From Propionibacteriaceae bacterium (GTDB lineage Bacteria; Actinomycetota; Actinomycetes; Propionibacteriales; Propionibacteriaceae): a DNA stretch of 64,000 nt. Numbering within the stretch: the first letter of the stretch is position 1; each line of letters opens with the position of its first letter. Of this stretch, positions 42,758 through 53,244 are shown one piece after another. A program made the position numbers and the translations under genes. The stretch lies in assembly GCA_016717345.1 (NCBI GenBank), contig JADKFR010000004.1:186001-250000 (forward strand), in the 5' to 3' direction. The notes under the pieces are model-generated. The model searched no databases and was not told the DNA's origin. It was given only the letters and a program-made list of their open reading frames with translations.

Positions 42758-43516
42758 ATGGCGGGACGGCTGGACGTCCACTACGACAATCACGTGGCGA
42801 CGGTAACCCTGGACAATCCGGGCAAGCTCAACGCGCTCACCGCCGACATGTGGCGCCAAGCCGCGGAGCTGTTCGGGCAGTTGTCCGATGACTCGGCGGT
42901 GCGGGTGGTGGTCCTGAGGGGCGAGGGCGACCATTTCTGCGCCGGATCGGACATCGTCGACCTGCAGGCGCACCACAACTCGGGCCTGCCGAGCCTGGCC
43001 GAAGAGGCCATCGCGGGTTGCGTGAAGCCGGTCATCGCCGCTGTCGCCGGGCATTGCCTGGGCGGCGGACTGCAGTTGGCTGCCGCCTGTGACATCCGGC
43101 TGGCGGGCAGTGAATCGCACTACGGCGTCCCGCCGGCGAAGCTCGGCATCGTCTACCCGTTGTCGGCGACCCGCCGGCTGGTGTCGATGGTGGGGGCCGC
43201 AGCCACCAAGTACCTGATCTACACCGGGGACCGCATCGACGCCACCCGGGCGCTGCACATCGGGCTGGTCGACGAGATGGTCGGCAGCGACCTGTTGTTC
43301 GCCAGGGCGGCCCACGTCGCCAGGCAGGTCGCCGGGCTGTCCCAGCTCACGATCCAGGCCACCAAGGAGATCGTGGACGAGTTGGTCGCCGGGACCCTCC
43401 AGGAGTCGCTCGTGGACGCCTGGGTGGCCGAGGCGGACGCGGGTCCGGACCTGCCCGAGGGGATCGCGTCCTTCCAGGCCCGGCGGCGGCCGCACTTCAC
43501 TTGGACCCGCGGCTGA
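42758..43516 (+). CDS. Enoyl-CoA hydratase/isomerase (crotonase) family protein
   Basis: A 252-residue crotonase-fold protein. The CoA-binding and oxyanion regions are present: VVVLRGEGDHFCAGSDIVDL and AAVAGHCLGGGLQLAAACDI. The two glutamates used by true enoyl-CoA hydratases are replaced: Gln in GGGLQLA and Pro in YGVPPAKLG. Classic hydration is therefore unlikely; isomerase, decarboxylase or thioesterase activity is possible. It is not MenB, whose signature motifs are absent. The ATG at 42758 has AAGGAG at good spacing. It is monocistronic. Confidence 0.85.
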   Translation: MAGRLDVHYDNHVATVTLDNPGKLNALTADMWRQAAELFGQLSDDSAVRVVVLRGEGDHFCAGSDIVDLQAHHNSGLPSLAEEAIAGCVKPVIAAVAGHCLGGGLQLAAACDIRLAGSESHYGVPPAKLGIVYPLSATRRLVSMVGAAATKYLIYTGDRIDATRALHIGLVDEMVGSDLLFARAAHVARQVAGLSQLTIQATKEIVDELVAGTLQESLVDAWVAEADAGPDLPEGIASFQARRRPHFTWTRG

Positions 43517-43612
43517 CGCTTGCTGCCGCGAACCGGGCGGAAGGAGCCGGAGGCGGGAGTGTGGTGGGCCGTGTGATGTGGCGCGGTGAGTGGCAGTAAT
43601 CTGGCCCCCATC

Positions 43613-46600
43613 ATGACCGCACCCGACCCCGACTGGCTCGCCGCGGTCACCGAGCAACTGCTGCTCGGCCAGTTCGGGCACCACGCCACGCAGGCCGGCC
43701 TGACGTACGCCGAGTCCGGACGGGTCGGCCGCATCAGTCAGGGCGGTGGCAGTCCGGAGCTGGTCCTCAACGCGCAGGTCCGCGGGTCGGGCTACCGCAC
43801 CTACCACACGGTGGTTCGCTACCGACCGACAGCGGGCTGGATCAGTTCCACCTGCACCTGCCCCGTCCGAAACGCCTGTAAGCACGGGGTCGCCGTGATG
43901 TGGGCGGCCCGGGAGGCGGGGGTGAGGCTCGCCACCCCGTCCTGGCAACGGGCCCTCGAACAGGTCGCCGAGCAGGTGCGTCGCGCCGACGTTCCCGGCA
44001 CGCCGCTGGCCCTGCAGTTCGACCGCGGTTCCACCGGGCAGGTCACCCTGCGCCCGCTGATGCGTGGCAAGCAGGGACGCTGGGTCAAGTCGGGGATCAG
44101 CTGGGACGCCCTGGACCGAGGCGGTGGCAGCTACGTCGAGGCCCACCTGAGTCTGCTGCTGGCGCTCAAGCGCACCCGGCGGGTGCCGGAGGGCTATGGC
44201 TACTACGGGTACCGCAGCGACGTTCTCAATCTCGGGGAACTGGGACCGCAGGCGTGGTCGTTGCTGGCCGAGGCCAAGGCTGCCGGGGTCGACTTCGTCC
44301 CGGCCGCCGGGGTGGGTCCCGTCCGGCTGTTGCCGGAGCCGGCCCGGCTGGTGGCCGGCCTGACCCGCGACGGCGACGAGGGCCTGGTCGTGGAGTCCCG
44401 GGTCGAGGCGGACGGGCGACGTTGGTCGCTGGTCAACGGCAACCTGATCGGGGAGCCGCCGCATGGGGTCGTCCTGCCCGGCGGCGACGACCTGCTGCTG
44501 GGGGCCTTCGACGCCCCGCTCACCGCAGCCCAGCGGTCCATGTTGTTGCAGCATCCGCGGGTGCGGATACCCGCCGACGATGTGGCGGTGTTCGCCGCCG
44601 GCTTCCTGCCCGCACTGCGGCGCGTCATCGAGCTGGAGGTCGCTCCTGACGTCGAGCTGCCCCGGATCGAGCCGCCGACGGTGTCGCTGCGGGTCCGCTT
44701 CGACCCCGGCCACGCCACGCGGCTGACGTGGGGGTTCCGTTACGTCACCGGATCGTCGGTGGTGGAGGTGGGGGCGAATCCGGCGCCCCAGGACCCGCCG
44801 GTCCGCGACGCCGACGGGGAGCGACAGGCGCTCGCGGGCCTTCCCCAGCAGCCGTGGGCCATCTGGACCGATTCCTCGGGACGGCTCCGGTTGGTGCCGG
44901 ACGCGCATCTGCGGGGAGCCGAGTCGGCCGCCTTCGTCACCGACTGGCTGCCGGTGCTCCAGGAACTGCCCGGCCTGACGGTGACCCTCAGCGAGGAGGC
45001 CCCGACGTATCGCCGCGCCGAGGCGGCGCCGGTGGTGAGCCTGGCCGTCAGCGATCCGGCCCAGGGGGTCACGGACTGGTTCAACCTCGACATCCGCATC
45101 ACCATCGACGACGAGACGGTGGACTTCCGCGACCTGTTCACCGCGCTGGCGCGCGGGGAGTCCCACCTGATCCTGGAATCGGGGACGTGGTTCAGCCTCG
45201 ACCGCCCGGAACTGGAGCAGTTGCGCCGGGTGATCACCGAGGCGCGGCAACTCCAACCCGACCCCTCCGGACGGTTACGGCTGCGCGCCGAGCAGGCCGG
45301 CCTCTGGGAGGAACTGGTCGAACTGGGAGTCGTCGCGTCGCAGTCCACGGCCTGGCGCGAATCCGTGTCGGCGTTGCTGGATGCCACCGCGGTGCCGCAG
45401 GTGCCCCTGCCGGCCGGGCTGGACGCCACTCTGCGCGGCTACCAGGAGGACGGCTTCCGCTGGCTCAGCTTCCTGTGGGGGGCCAGGCTGGGCGGGATCC
45501 TGGCCGACGACATGGGCCTGGGCAAGACCTTGCAGATGCTGGCGGTGGTGGTGGCGGCCGCTGAGCGTGGCGAGCTGGAACAGCCGGTCCTGGTGGTGGC
45601 GCCCACCTCGGTGCTGGGCACCTGGGCCAGCGAGGCCGCCCGGTTCGCGCCGGGGCTGCGCGTGGTGGTCGTCGACCGGACGGCCCGCAAGCGCCCCGAG
45701 TCGCTGACCGAGTTGCGGGCGGCGGCCGACGTCCTGGTCACCTCGTACACGCTGCTCCGGCTGGAGGAGGACGACTACGCCGAGGACGCCTGGGCGGCGG
45801 TCTTCCTCGACGAGGCCCAGTTCGTGAAGAACCGGCAGGCCCGGGTGTACAAGGCGGTCCGGCGGCTGCGGGCGCGGGTCAAGTTCGCCATCACCGGAAC
45901 GCCGTTGGAGAACAACCTGATGGACCTGTGGTCGCTGCTGTCGATCAGCGCCCCCGGCCTGTTCGCCAACCCCGAGGTGTTCACCGAGTTGTACCGCCGA
46001 CCGATCGAATCGGGCGCGGACCCGACGGCTTTGGAGCGGCTGCGTCGCCGCGTCCGTCCCCTGATGCTGCGGCGGACCAAGGAGGCGGTGGCCTCCGAAC
46101 TGCCACCCAAGACCGAGCAGTTGCTCAAGGTGGCGCTGACACCGGCCCACCGCCGGATCTACGACAAGCACCTGGCCGCCGAACGCAAGAAGGTGCTGGG
46201 ACTGGTCGGGGACCTGGAGAAGAACCGGATCGCCATCCTCGCCTCGCTGACCCTGCTGCGCCAGTTGAGTCTGTCGCCGGCCTTGCTGGATTCCCGGCTC
46301 CCGCCCCAGTCGGCGAAGATCGACACTCTCGTTGACCTGCTGGAGGAGATCCAGGCCGAGGGGCACCGGGCCCTGGTCTTCAGCCAGTTCACCAGCTTCC
46401 TGCGACTGGTGCGAGACCGGCTGGACGCCGAGAAGATCGGCTACCAGTACCTGGACGGACGCACCCGCGACCGGGCCGCCCGGATCGACGCGTTCCGGAC
46501 GGGGACGGACCCCGCCTTCCTCATCAGCCTCAAGGCGGGCGGTTTCGGCCTCACCCTCACCGAGGCCGACTACGTGTTCATCCTCGACCCGTGGTGGAAC

Positions 46601-46819
46601 CCGGCCGCCGAACTGCAGGCCATCGACCGGACGCACCGGATCGGCCAGGACAAGAACGTCAACGTCTACCGGATGGTCAGCGAGGACACCATCGAGGAGA
46701 AGGTCGTGGCGTTGCAGGACCGCAAGCGTGACCTGTTCGCCCAAGTCGTCGGGGATGGCTCGGCCTTGGCAGCACCGCTCAATGCGGCCGACATCCGAGG
46801 CCTGTTGCAGGCCGACTGA
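43613..46819 (+). CDS. SNF2-family DEAD/DEAH-box helicase with SWIM zinc finger
   Basis: A 1068-residue DNA translocase. Residues about 75-100 form a SWIM zinc finger (ISSTCTCPVRNACKHGVAVM, CxCx(n)CxH). A large middle region of unknown function follows, and the SNF2 motor fills the C-terminal 450 residues: motif I LADDMGLGKTLQML (about residue 630), DEAQ-type motif II VFLDEAQFVKN, ITGTPLENN, LVFSQFTSFL, and motif VI AIDRTHRIGQDKNVNVYRM. Such proteins remodel protein-DNA complexes and are linked to repair; the exact role is unknown. A TAATCT box lies ten bases before ATG 43613. A GTG at 43586 is also in frame. Confidence 0.9.
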   Translation: MTAPDPDWLAAVTEQLLLGQFGHHATQAGLTYAESGRVGRISQGGGSPELVLNAQVRGSGYRTYHTVVRYRPTAGWISSTCTCPVRNACKHGVAVMWAAREAGVRLATPSWQRALEQVAEQVRRADVPGTPLALQFDRGSTGQVTLRPLMRGKQGRWVKSGISWDALDRGGGSYVEAHLSLLLALKRTRRVPEGYGYYGYRSDVLNLGELGPQAWSLLAEAKAAGVDFVPAAGVGPVRLLPEPARLVAGLTRDGDEGLVVESRVEADGRRWSLVNGNLIGEPPHGVVLPGGDDLLLGAFDAPLTAAQRSMLLQHPRVRIPADDVAVFAAGFLPALRRVIELEVAPDVELPRIEPPTVSLRVRFDPGHATRLTWGFRYVTGSSVVEVGANPAPQDPPVRDADGERQALAGLPQQPWAIWTDSSGRLRLVPDAHLRGAESAAFVTDWLPVLQELPGLTVTLSEEAPTYRRAEAAPVVSLAVSDPAQGVTDWFNLDIRITIDDETVDFRDLFTALARGESHLILESGTWFSLDRPELEQLRRVITEARQLQPDPSGRLRLRAEQAGLWEELVELGVVASQSTAWRESVSALLDATAVPQVPLPAGLDATLRGYQEDGFRWLSFLWGARLGGILADDMGLGKTLQMLAVVVAAAERGELEQPVLVVAPTSVLGTWASEAARFAPGLRVVVVDRTARKRPESLTELRAAADVLVTSYTLLRLEEDDYAEDAWAAVFLDEAQFVKNRQARVYKAVRRLRARVKFAITGTPLENNLMDLWSLLSISAPGLFANPEVFTELYRRPIESGADPTALERLRRRVRPLMLRRTKEAVASELPPKTEQLLKVALTPAHRRIYDKHLAAERKKVLGLVGDLEKNRIAILASLTLLRQLSLSPALLDSRLPPQSAKIDTLVDLLEEIQAEGHRALVFSQFTSFLRLVRDRLDAEKIGYQYLDGRTRDRAARIDAFRTGTDPAFLISLKAGGFGLTLTEADYVFILDPWWNPAAELQAIDRTHRIGQDKNVNVYRMVSEDTIEEKVVALQDRKRDLFAQVVGDGSALAAPLNAADIRGLLQAD

Positions 46820-46842
46820 GCCGGGCTGCGGGGGAGCCGCCC

Positions 46843-48114
46843 TCAGGGGCTCTCCGCGACCGGCAAGCCGAGGGCCTCCAGCATGGGAATCAGCTTCGCC
46901 TCGGTCTCGGCGAACTCCTCGGCCGGGTCCGAGCCGGCCACGATGCCGCACCCCGCGTAGATCGTCATCGAGCGCGGGTCGGTCTCGTCGATCAAGCCGC
47001 ACCGCAGCGCGATCGCGAACTCACCGTCGCCGCTGGCATCCATCCAGCCGACGGGCCCGGAGTAGCGACCCCGGTCCAGTTGCTCCAGTTCGGCGATCGT
47101 GGCTCGGGCGGTGTCGGTCGGCGTCCCGCACACCGCAGCGCTGGGATGCAGTTCGGCCGCCAGCCGCACCACCGACACCCCGGCCTGGGCGACCGCGGTC
47201 ACGTCGGAGGCCAGGTGCAGCACGTTGGGGAGTTCCAGGACGTACGGCGCGTCCGGGACGTTCATGCCCGAGCAGAAGGGCGCCAGCGCGGCAGCCACCG
47301 ATTCGACAGCCAGTTCGTGTTCGATCAGGTTCTTGCTCGAGCGCGCCAGCGAGTGGGCCAGCTTGAGGTCGAGCTCCTCCTCGCCGTTGCGGCGGATCGT
47401 CCCCGCGAGCACGCGGGAGGTGGCCAGGCCGTCCTCCAACCGGATCAGCATCTCCGGTGAGGCGCCGACCAGCCCGTCCACGGCGTACGTCCAGCAGGTG
47501 GGGTAGCGGGCGGCGAGCGTGGTGACCAGCCCGTTGCTGGCCAGTGGACGCTCGGCGCGGGCGGTCACGGCTCGCGCGAGCACGACCTTGTCCAGACCCC
47601 CGGCGTCGGAAACGATCCGGCCGACCGCCTCGGCCACGATCTGTTCCCAGGCCCGGCGGGTCAGGTTGGCGCCCACGACCCGGACGCCGGCGGGTGCAGC
47701 GGGGGCGGGCCTGCGCTCGGGCAGGCGCCCCTCCTCGCCGTCGGGAGTGATCGTGGTCAGCCAGCTTCGTCCGCGGCGGCGGCCGACCACGATGCGGGGC
47801 ACCACCATCACCGAGTGCTGGGCCGTCCGTTGCGGATCGAAGACGAAGGAGGCGAACACCACCGGCCCGGAGCCACCGACGCCGGGAAGTTCGGTGTCGT
47901 GCTGGATCCGCGCCCGCACGTCGGCCCACCACCGGTCGGCGTCGCCGGCCGTGCCCCCCTCGAAGCGCGCCACCTCGCCGAGCCCGATCATCCCGTCGCC
48001 ACGACGCAACCAGGCCAGCCCGCCGCTCTCGGGCAGGAACGCCTCCAGGGGTCCCGGGTCGTCGATGAGGACCGTGCGGGCACGCCAGTGCGGGCCGCGT
48101 GGGTGGAGAGTCAC
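46843..48114 (-). CDS. menF: Isochorismate synthase
   Basis: A 423-residue chorismate-utilising enzyme that makes isochorismate for menaquinone. The C-terminal catalytic domain has RIVSDAGGLDKVVLARAVTA, PTCWTYAVDGLVGASPEMLI, LAGTIRRNGEEELDLKLAHS, NLIEHELAVESV, LHPSAAVCGTPTDTARATI and YSGPVGWMDASGDGEFAIAL. Members of this family that make siderophores look similar, but the surrounding men genes favour MenF. GTG 48114 is seven bases after a TATCCT box, with no ribosome binding site, so it is probably leaderless. Further upstream the frame is open but antisense to menJ. It is divergent from menJ. Confidence 0.88.
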   Translation of the reverse strand: MTLHPRGPHWRARTVLIDDPGPLEAFLPESGGLAWLRRGDGMIGLGEVARFEGGTAGDADRWWADVRARIQHDTELPGVGGSGPVVFASFVFDPQRTAQHSVMVVPRIVVGRRRGRSWLTTITPDGEEGRLPERRPAPAAPAGVRVVGANLTRRAWEQIVAEAVGRIVSDAGGLDKVVLARAVTARAERPLASNGLVTTLAARYPTCWTYAVDGLVGASPEMLIRLEDGLATSRVLAGTIRRNGEEELDLKLAHSLARSSKNLIEHELAVESVAAALAPFCSGMNVPDAPYVLELPNVLHLASDVTAVAQAGVSVVRLAAELHPSAAVCGTPTDTARATIAELEQLDRGRYSGPVGWMDASGDGEFAIALRCGLIDETDPRSMTIYAGCGIVAGSDPAEEFAETEAKLIPMLEALGLPVAESP

Positions 48115-48121
48115 GACGTGC

Positions 48122-48127
48122 AGGATA
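48122..48127 (-). promoter_or_regulatory. -10 box for leaderless menF
   Basis: TATCCT on the minus strand is seven bases before the menF GTG. On the plus strand, TAGACT at 48186-48191 is a candidate -10 box for menJ, about 39 bp before its ATG. Confidence 0.4.
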
Positions 48128-48229
48128 TCCCTCGCCCGCAGGGCTTCACCGCGCGCCTGAAATGGCTCCTCAGGGCCATTGTCCCTAGACTGTCCCAGCA
48201 CGACGACGCGTAGTACAGGAGCAGCCGCC

Positions 48230-49492
48230 ATGACGCAGACGCAGGCCGATGTCATCGTCGTCGGCGCCGGTCCGGCCGGTTCCACCGCCGCCCGGTATCT
48301 CGCCGAACGCGGCCTTGACGTCGCGGTTCTGGAGAAGAGCACGTTCCCGCGCGACAAGGTGTGCGGTGACGGCCTGACCCCCCGCGCGGTGAAGCAGCTG
48401 ATCCGGCTCGGGATCGACACCAGCGAGGCGGCCGGCTGGGTCCGCAACAAGGGCCTGCGGGTCTACGGCGGCCGGAATGAGCCGTTCGAATTGCTGTGGC
48501 CCGAACTCGCCGAATTCCCCCCCTACGGCCTGGTCCGCGCGCGCCGGGACTTCGACAAGATCCTGGCCGATCACGCGGTGGCCGGGGGCGCGCGACTCTT
48601 CGAGAAGACCACCGTCACCGGGGCCATCATCGATCAGCGCAGCGACCGCATCACCGGGGTCACGACCAAGGACGGCCGCAGCTTCAGCGCCCCGATCGTG
48701 ATCGCCGCGGACGGGAACTCGTCCCGGTTGGCACTGTCGATGGGGCTGGAGAAGCGGACGGATCGCCCGATGGGCGTCGCCGTCCGCACCTACTTCACCA
48801 GCCCGCGCAGCAACGACGACTTCATGGAATCCTGGCTGGAACTGTGGGACGGCAAGCGTGGCGAGTCCAACCTCCTGCCCGGCTACGGGTGGATCTTCGG
48901 GATGGGGGACGGCACCTGCAACGTCGGCCTGGGGACGGTCAGTTCCCGTTCGATCTCGGCCAACCTCAACTACCGCGACATGTTCAGCGCGTGGGTGGCC
49001 AACACCCCGCCGGAGTGGGGCTTCACCCCCGAGAACCAGGTCGGCCCGATCCTGGGCGCGGCGTTGCCGATGAGCTTCAACCGGCAGCCTGCCTACGCTC
49101 GCGGGCTGCTGTTGGTGGGCGACGCCGGCGGCATGGTGAGCCCCTTCAACGGCGAGGGCATCGCCTACGCGATGGAGGCGGCCGAGATGGCCGCGGACGC
49201 GATCATCGACGCGCACTTCCGGGGGGTCGGCACGCCCAGCGCCGAGAAGGCTCTGCAGGGCTACGTCTCGCGCCTCAAGGGTGAATGGGGTGGCTACTTC
49301 CGGCTCGGGCAGGCCTTCGTCACCCTCATCGAACACCCCCAGGTGATGCACGTGTGTACGAAGTACGGGCTGCCCCGACCGGTGCTGATGCGCTTCACGA
49401 TGAAGTTGCTCGCTCACCTGTACGACTCACGTGATGGTGATTGGATGGACAAAGTGCTCACCACCCTCTCGAAGGTGGCACCCTCAGCATGA
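48230..49492 (+). CDS. menJ: Geranylgeranyl reductase family protein, menaquinone reductase MenJ-like
   Basis: A 420-residue FAD-dependent reductase. The N-terminal FAD motif is VIVVGAGPAGSTAARYLAERG, with DKVCGDGLTPRAVKQLIRLG next (the PxxYxWxFP/CGD block of this family) and RGLLLVGDAGGMVSPFNGEG as the second FAD motif. The family saturates isoprenoid double bonds; mycobacterial MenJ saturates the beta-isoprene of menaquinone. The context supports that role: menF is divergent, and nuoA starts 37 bp after its stop on the same strand. The ATG at 48230 has AGGAG upstream. Confidence 0.88.
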   Translation: MTQTQADVIVVGAGPAGSTAARYLAERGLDVAVLEKSTFPRDKVCGDGLTPRAVKQLIRLGIDTSEAAGWVRNKGLRVYGGRNEPFELLWPELAEFPPYGLVRARRDFDKILADHAVAGGARLFEKTTVTGAIIDQRSDRITGVTTKDGRSFSAPIVIAADGNSSRLALSMGLEKRTDRPMGVAVRTYFTSPRSNDDFMESWLELWDGKRGESNLLPGYGWIFGMGDGTCNVGLGTVSSRSISANLNYRDMFSAWVANTPPEWGFTPENQVGPILGAALPMSFNRQPAYARGLLLVGDAGGMVSPFNGEGIAYAMEAAEMAADAIIDAHFRGVGTPSAEKALQGYVSRLKGEWGGYFRLGQAFVTLIEHPQVMHVCTKYGLPRPVLMRFTMKLLAHLYDSRDGDWMDKVLTTLSKVAPSA

Positions 49493-49529
49493 CGAATCTG
49501 GCAGGAACTCCCGGAAGGTCTGGTCGTTG

Positions 49530-49889
49530 ATGAGCCCGTACATCCCGATCCTCGGCATCATGGCGCTGGCCGCAGGGTTCCTCGCCATTTCCATCGCGCT
49601 CAGCTCGGTGGTCGGCCCGCGGCGTTACAACCGCGCCAAGTACGACTCCTACGAGTGCGGGATCGACCCGACGCCGGGACCGGCCGGTGGCGGACGGTTC
49701 CCGGTGAAGTACTACATCATCGCCATGCTGTTCATCGTCTTCGACATCGAGATCGTGTTCCTCTACCCGTGGGCCGTCACGTTCGGCCAATTGGGCTGGT
49801 TCGCCCTCGTCGAGATGGTGCTCTTCATGGCGACCGTCTTCATCGCCTACATCTATGTATGGCGACGTGGCGGGCTGGAATGGGACTGA
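49530..49889 (+). CDS. nuoA: NADH-quinone oxidoreductase subunit A
   Basis: A 119-residue membrane subunit of complex I with three helices (YIPILGIMALAAGFLAISIA, YYIIAMLFIVFDIEIVFLYP and ALVEMVLFMATVFIAYIYVW). The signature KYDSYECGIDP and the conserved acidic FDIEIVFLYPW loop identify it. The start is ATG 49530; a TTG one codon earlier sits closer to the ideal distance from GGAAGG. It begins the nuo operon and probably shares a transcript with menJ. Confidence 0.93.
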   Translation: MSPYIPILGIMALAAGFLAISIALSSVVGPRRYNRAKYDSYECGIDPTPGPAGGGRFPVKYYIIAMLFIVFDIEIVFLYPWAVTFGQLGWFALVEMVLFMATVFIAYIYVWRRGGLEWD

Positions 49890-49910
49890 GGCGCCAGAAA
49901 GGGATGAGCA

Positions 49911-50468
49911 ATGGGCATTGAGGACAAGATCCCCCAGGGTGTGGTGCTGACCACGCTGGAGGGCGTCTTCGGCTGGATGCGGCAAGCGTCCTTCTGGCCG
50001 GCCACTTTCGGGCTCGCGTGTTGCGCGATCGAGATGATGACCTACGGCGCACCTCGGTTCGACGCCGGACGGTGGGGCCAGGAGGTCTTCCGGGCATCCC
50101 CGCGCCAGGCCGACCTGATGATCATTTCCGGCCGGGTCAGCCAGAAGATGGCCCCCGTTCTGCGCCAGGTGTACGACCAGATGCCGAACCCCAAGTGGGT
50201 CATGGCGATGGGCGTCTGCGCCTCCTCGGGCGGCATGTTCAACAACTACGCGATCGTCCAGGGCGGCGACCACCTGGTCCCGGTCGACATCTACGTGCCC
50301 GGGTGCCCGCCGCGGCCCGACATGCTGATCGACGCGATGTGGAAGCTCCGCAAGGACATCGTCATGAAGCGGCCGATGGCCGCCAACGAGATCGCCGCGT
50401 TCGAGGCCGCTGAGGCGGCCGCGCTGGCGGCCCCCGCCACGCACGAGATGAAGGGGCTCCTGCGATGA
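49911..50468 (+). CDS. nuoB: NADH-quinone oxidoreductase subunit B
   Basis: A 185-residue subunit of the peripheral arm that holds iron-sulfur cluster N2, the last electron carrier before quinone. Cluster ligands are visible: the double cysteine in FGLACCAIEMM, a cysteine in GVCASSGGMFNNYAI and one in VYVPGCPPRPDML-like context (IYVPGCPPRPD). The start is ATG 49911 after AAAGGGATGAG. Its stop overlaps the nuoC start (ATGA at 50465). Confidence 0.95.
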   Translation: MGIEDKIPQGVVLTTLEGVFGWMRQASFWPATFGLACCAIEMMTYGAPRFDAGRWGQEVFRASPRQADLMIISGRVSQKMAPVLRQVYDQMPNPKWVMAMGVCASSGGMFNNYAIVQGGDHLVPVDIYVPGCPPRPDMLIDAMWKLRKDIVMKRPMAANEIAAFEAAEAAALAAPATHEMKGLLR

Positions 50469-51178
50469 CCGATCACGGGCGCGATCCGGCCCCGAGGCGG
50501 ACCCGAGGATGCCCAGCCCCGACGAGTGCCGCCCCGGCCGGCCGGCCCGGACGTGATGTCCGTCCGACGGGGCATGTGGTCCGCCGGCACCGGGGACACC
50601 TCCGGCTACGGGCGCATCGTCCGCGAGGTCGTGGTGGCGACTCCCGCCGCCGGACCCCTCGGATCCTGGTACGACTCGGTGCGTGACCGGCTGGCCACGC
50701 TGGTTGCCGACCCGTTCGTCAAGGTCGTGTTCGAGTACGGCGAACTCACCTTCCACATCCCGCGCGAGAAGCTCGCCGAAGCGATGTGGGCCCTGCGCGA
50801 CGACGCCCTCCTGCGGTTCGAGTTCTGTGCGTCCGTCTCGGGCGTCCACTACCCGCAGGCCGCCGGTGCCGAACTGCACGTCGTCTATCACCTGCAGTCG
50901 ATGACCCACAACCGTCGGTTGCGGGTCGAGACCGCGTGCCCCGACGCGGATCCGCACGTGCCCAGCGTGGTCGCCACCTACCCCGCCGCCGACTGGCACG
51001 AGCGGGAGACCTGGGACATGTTCGGCATCATCTTCGACGGCCACCCCCACCTGACCCGGATCCTGATGCCGGACGACTGGGTAGGCCACCCGCAGCGCAA
51101 GGACTACCCGCTGGGCGGAATCCCCATCGAGTACAAGGGCACCACCGTCCCGCCGGTCGACGAGCGCAGGAGCTACCG

Positions 51179-51182
<4 letters not shown>
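50465..51182 (+). CDS. nuoC: NADH-quinone oxidoreductase subunit C, 5' end carries two one-base deletions
   Basis: The bulk of the gene reads cleanly from a GTG at 50526 to the TGA at 51182 (218 residues), with RFEFCASVSGVHYPQAAGAE, MTHNRRLRVETACPDADPH and the C-terminal NWHERETWDMFGI-type block and HPQRKDYPLGGIPIEYKG. The natural start is the ATG at 50465 overlapping nuoB. From there the frame reads MTDHGRDPAP, then the expected EADPRMPSPDE appears in another frame, and VPPRPAGPDVMSVRRG in the third. One missing base near 50493-50495 and another near 50525-50527 would join them into a normal N-terminus. Errors or mutations are both possible. NuoC is a hydrophilic-arm scaffold subunit. Confidence 0.85.
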
Positions 51183-52521
<1,339 letters not shown>

Positions 52522-52525
<4 letters not shown>

Positions 52526-53244
52526 GTGGGCATGAGTTCCAGTCCTACTTCCCCGAGTCCGGCTCGGTGGACATGACCGACACTTCGACCAACATCGACG
52601 AGACGACCATGGCCGAGTTGCGGGAGCTCGCCGGACGGTACCCGCAGTCGCGCTCAGCGCTGCTGCCGATGCTGCACCTGGTCCAAAGCGTCGACGGACG
52701 GGTCTCCCCGGCCGGGATCGAGGCCTGCGCCGAGGTGCTCGGCATCACCACGGCCCAGGTCTCGGGCGTGGCGACCTTCTACACCATGTACCGCCGCCGC
52801 CCTGGCGGGAAGCACCACGTGGGGGTCTGCACCACCGCGCTGTGCGCGGTGATGGGCGGCGACGCGCTGCTTGAGACAGTCGAGGCCAAGCTGGGGATCC
52901 ACCCCGACGAGATCACCCCCGACGGCACCTTCAGCCTGGAACGCCTGGAATGCAACGCCGCCTGCGACTTCGCCCCGGTGATGATGGTCAACTGGGAATT
53001 CATGGACAACATGACCCCCGCCAAGGCCGAAGGACTGCTGGAAGACCTGGCCGCCGGGCGCGAGGTCCAAGCCAGCCGCGGTGCCACGATCACCTCCTGG
53101 CGCGAAGCCGAACGGGTGCTGGCCGGCTTTCCCGACGGACGCGCGGACGAGGGCCCCAGCGCCGGGGAAGCCTCGCTGTTGGGCAAGGGCATCGCTGATG
53201 CCGAGGGCTGGGCGGCGCCGCAACCTGAGGGGAGCGTGCTGTGA
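52522..53244 (+). CDS. nuoE: NADH-quinone oxidoreductase subunit E
   Basis: A 240-residue thioredoxin-like subunit with the binuclear [2Fe-2S] cluster N1a. The four ligands are in GVCTTALCAVMGG and LECNAACDFAPVMMVN. The N-terminal helical region (ELAGRYPQSRSALLPMLHLV) and QVSGVATFYTMYRRRP are typical. The ATG at 52522 overlaps nuoD and has GGGAGG upstream; an internal ATG at 52573 would give a shorter N-terminus like many homologues. The C-terminal extension of about 50 residues is common in actinobacteria. Confidence 0.95.

Noticed and set aside
42758..43516. menB (naphthoate synthase) to complete the pathway
   Set aside because: MenB signature residues are missing and the protein resembles other crotonases; menB must lie outside the window.
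42752..45256. 834-codon open frame antisense to the crotonase and helicase genes
   Set aside because: Same antisense GC effect; it spans two real genes on the other strand.
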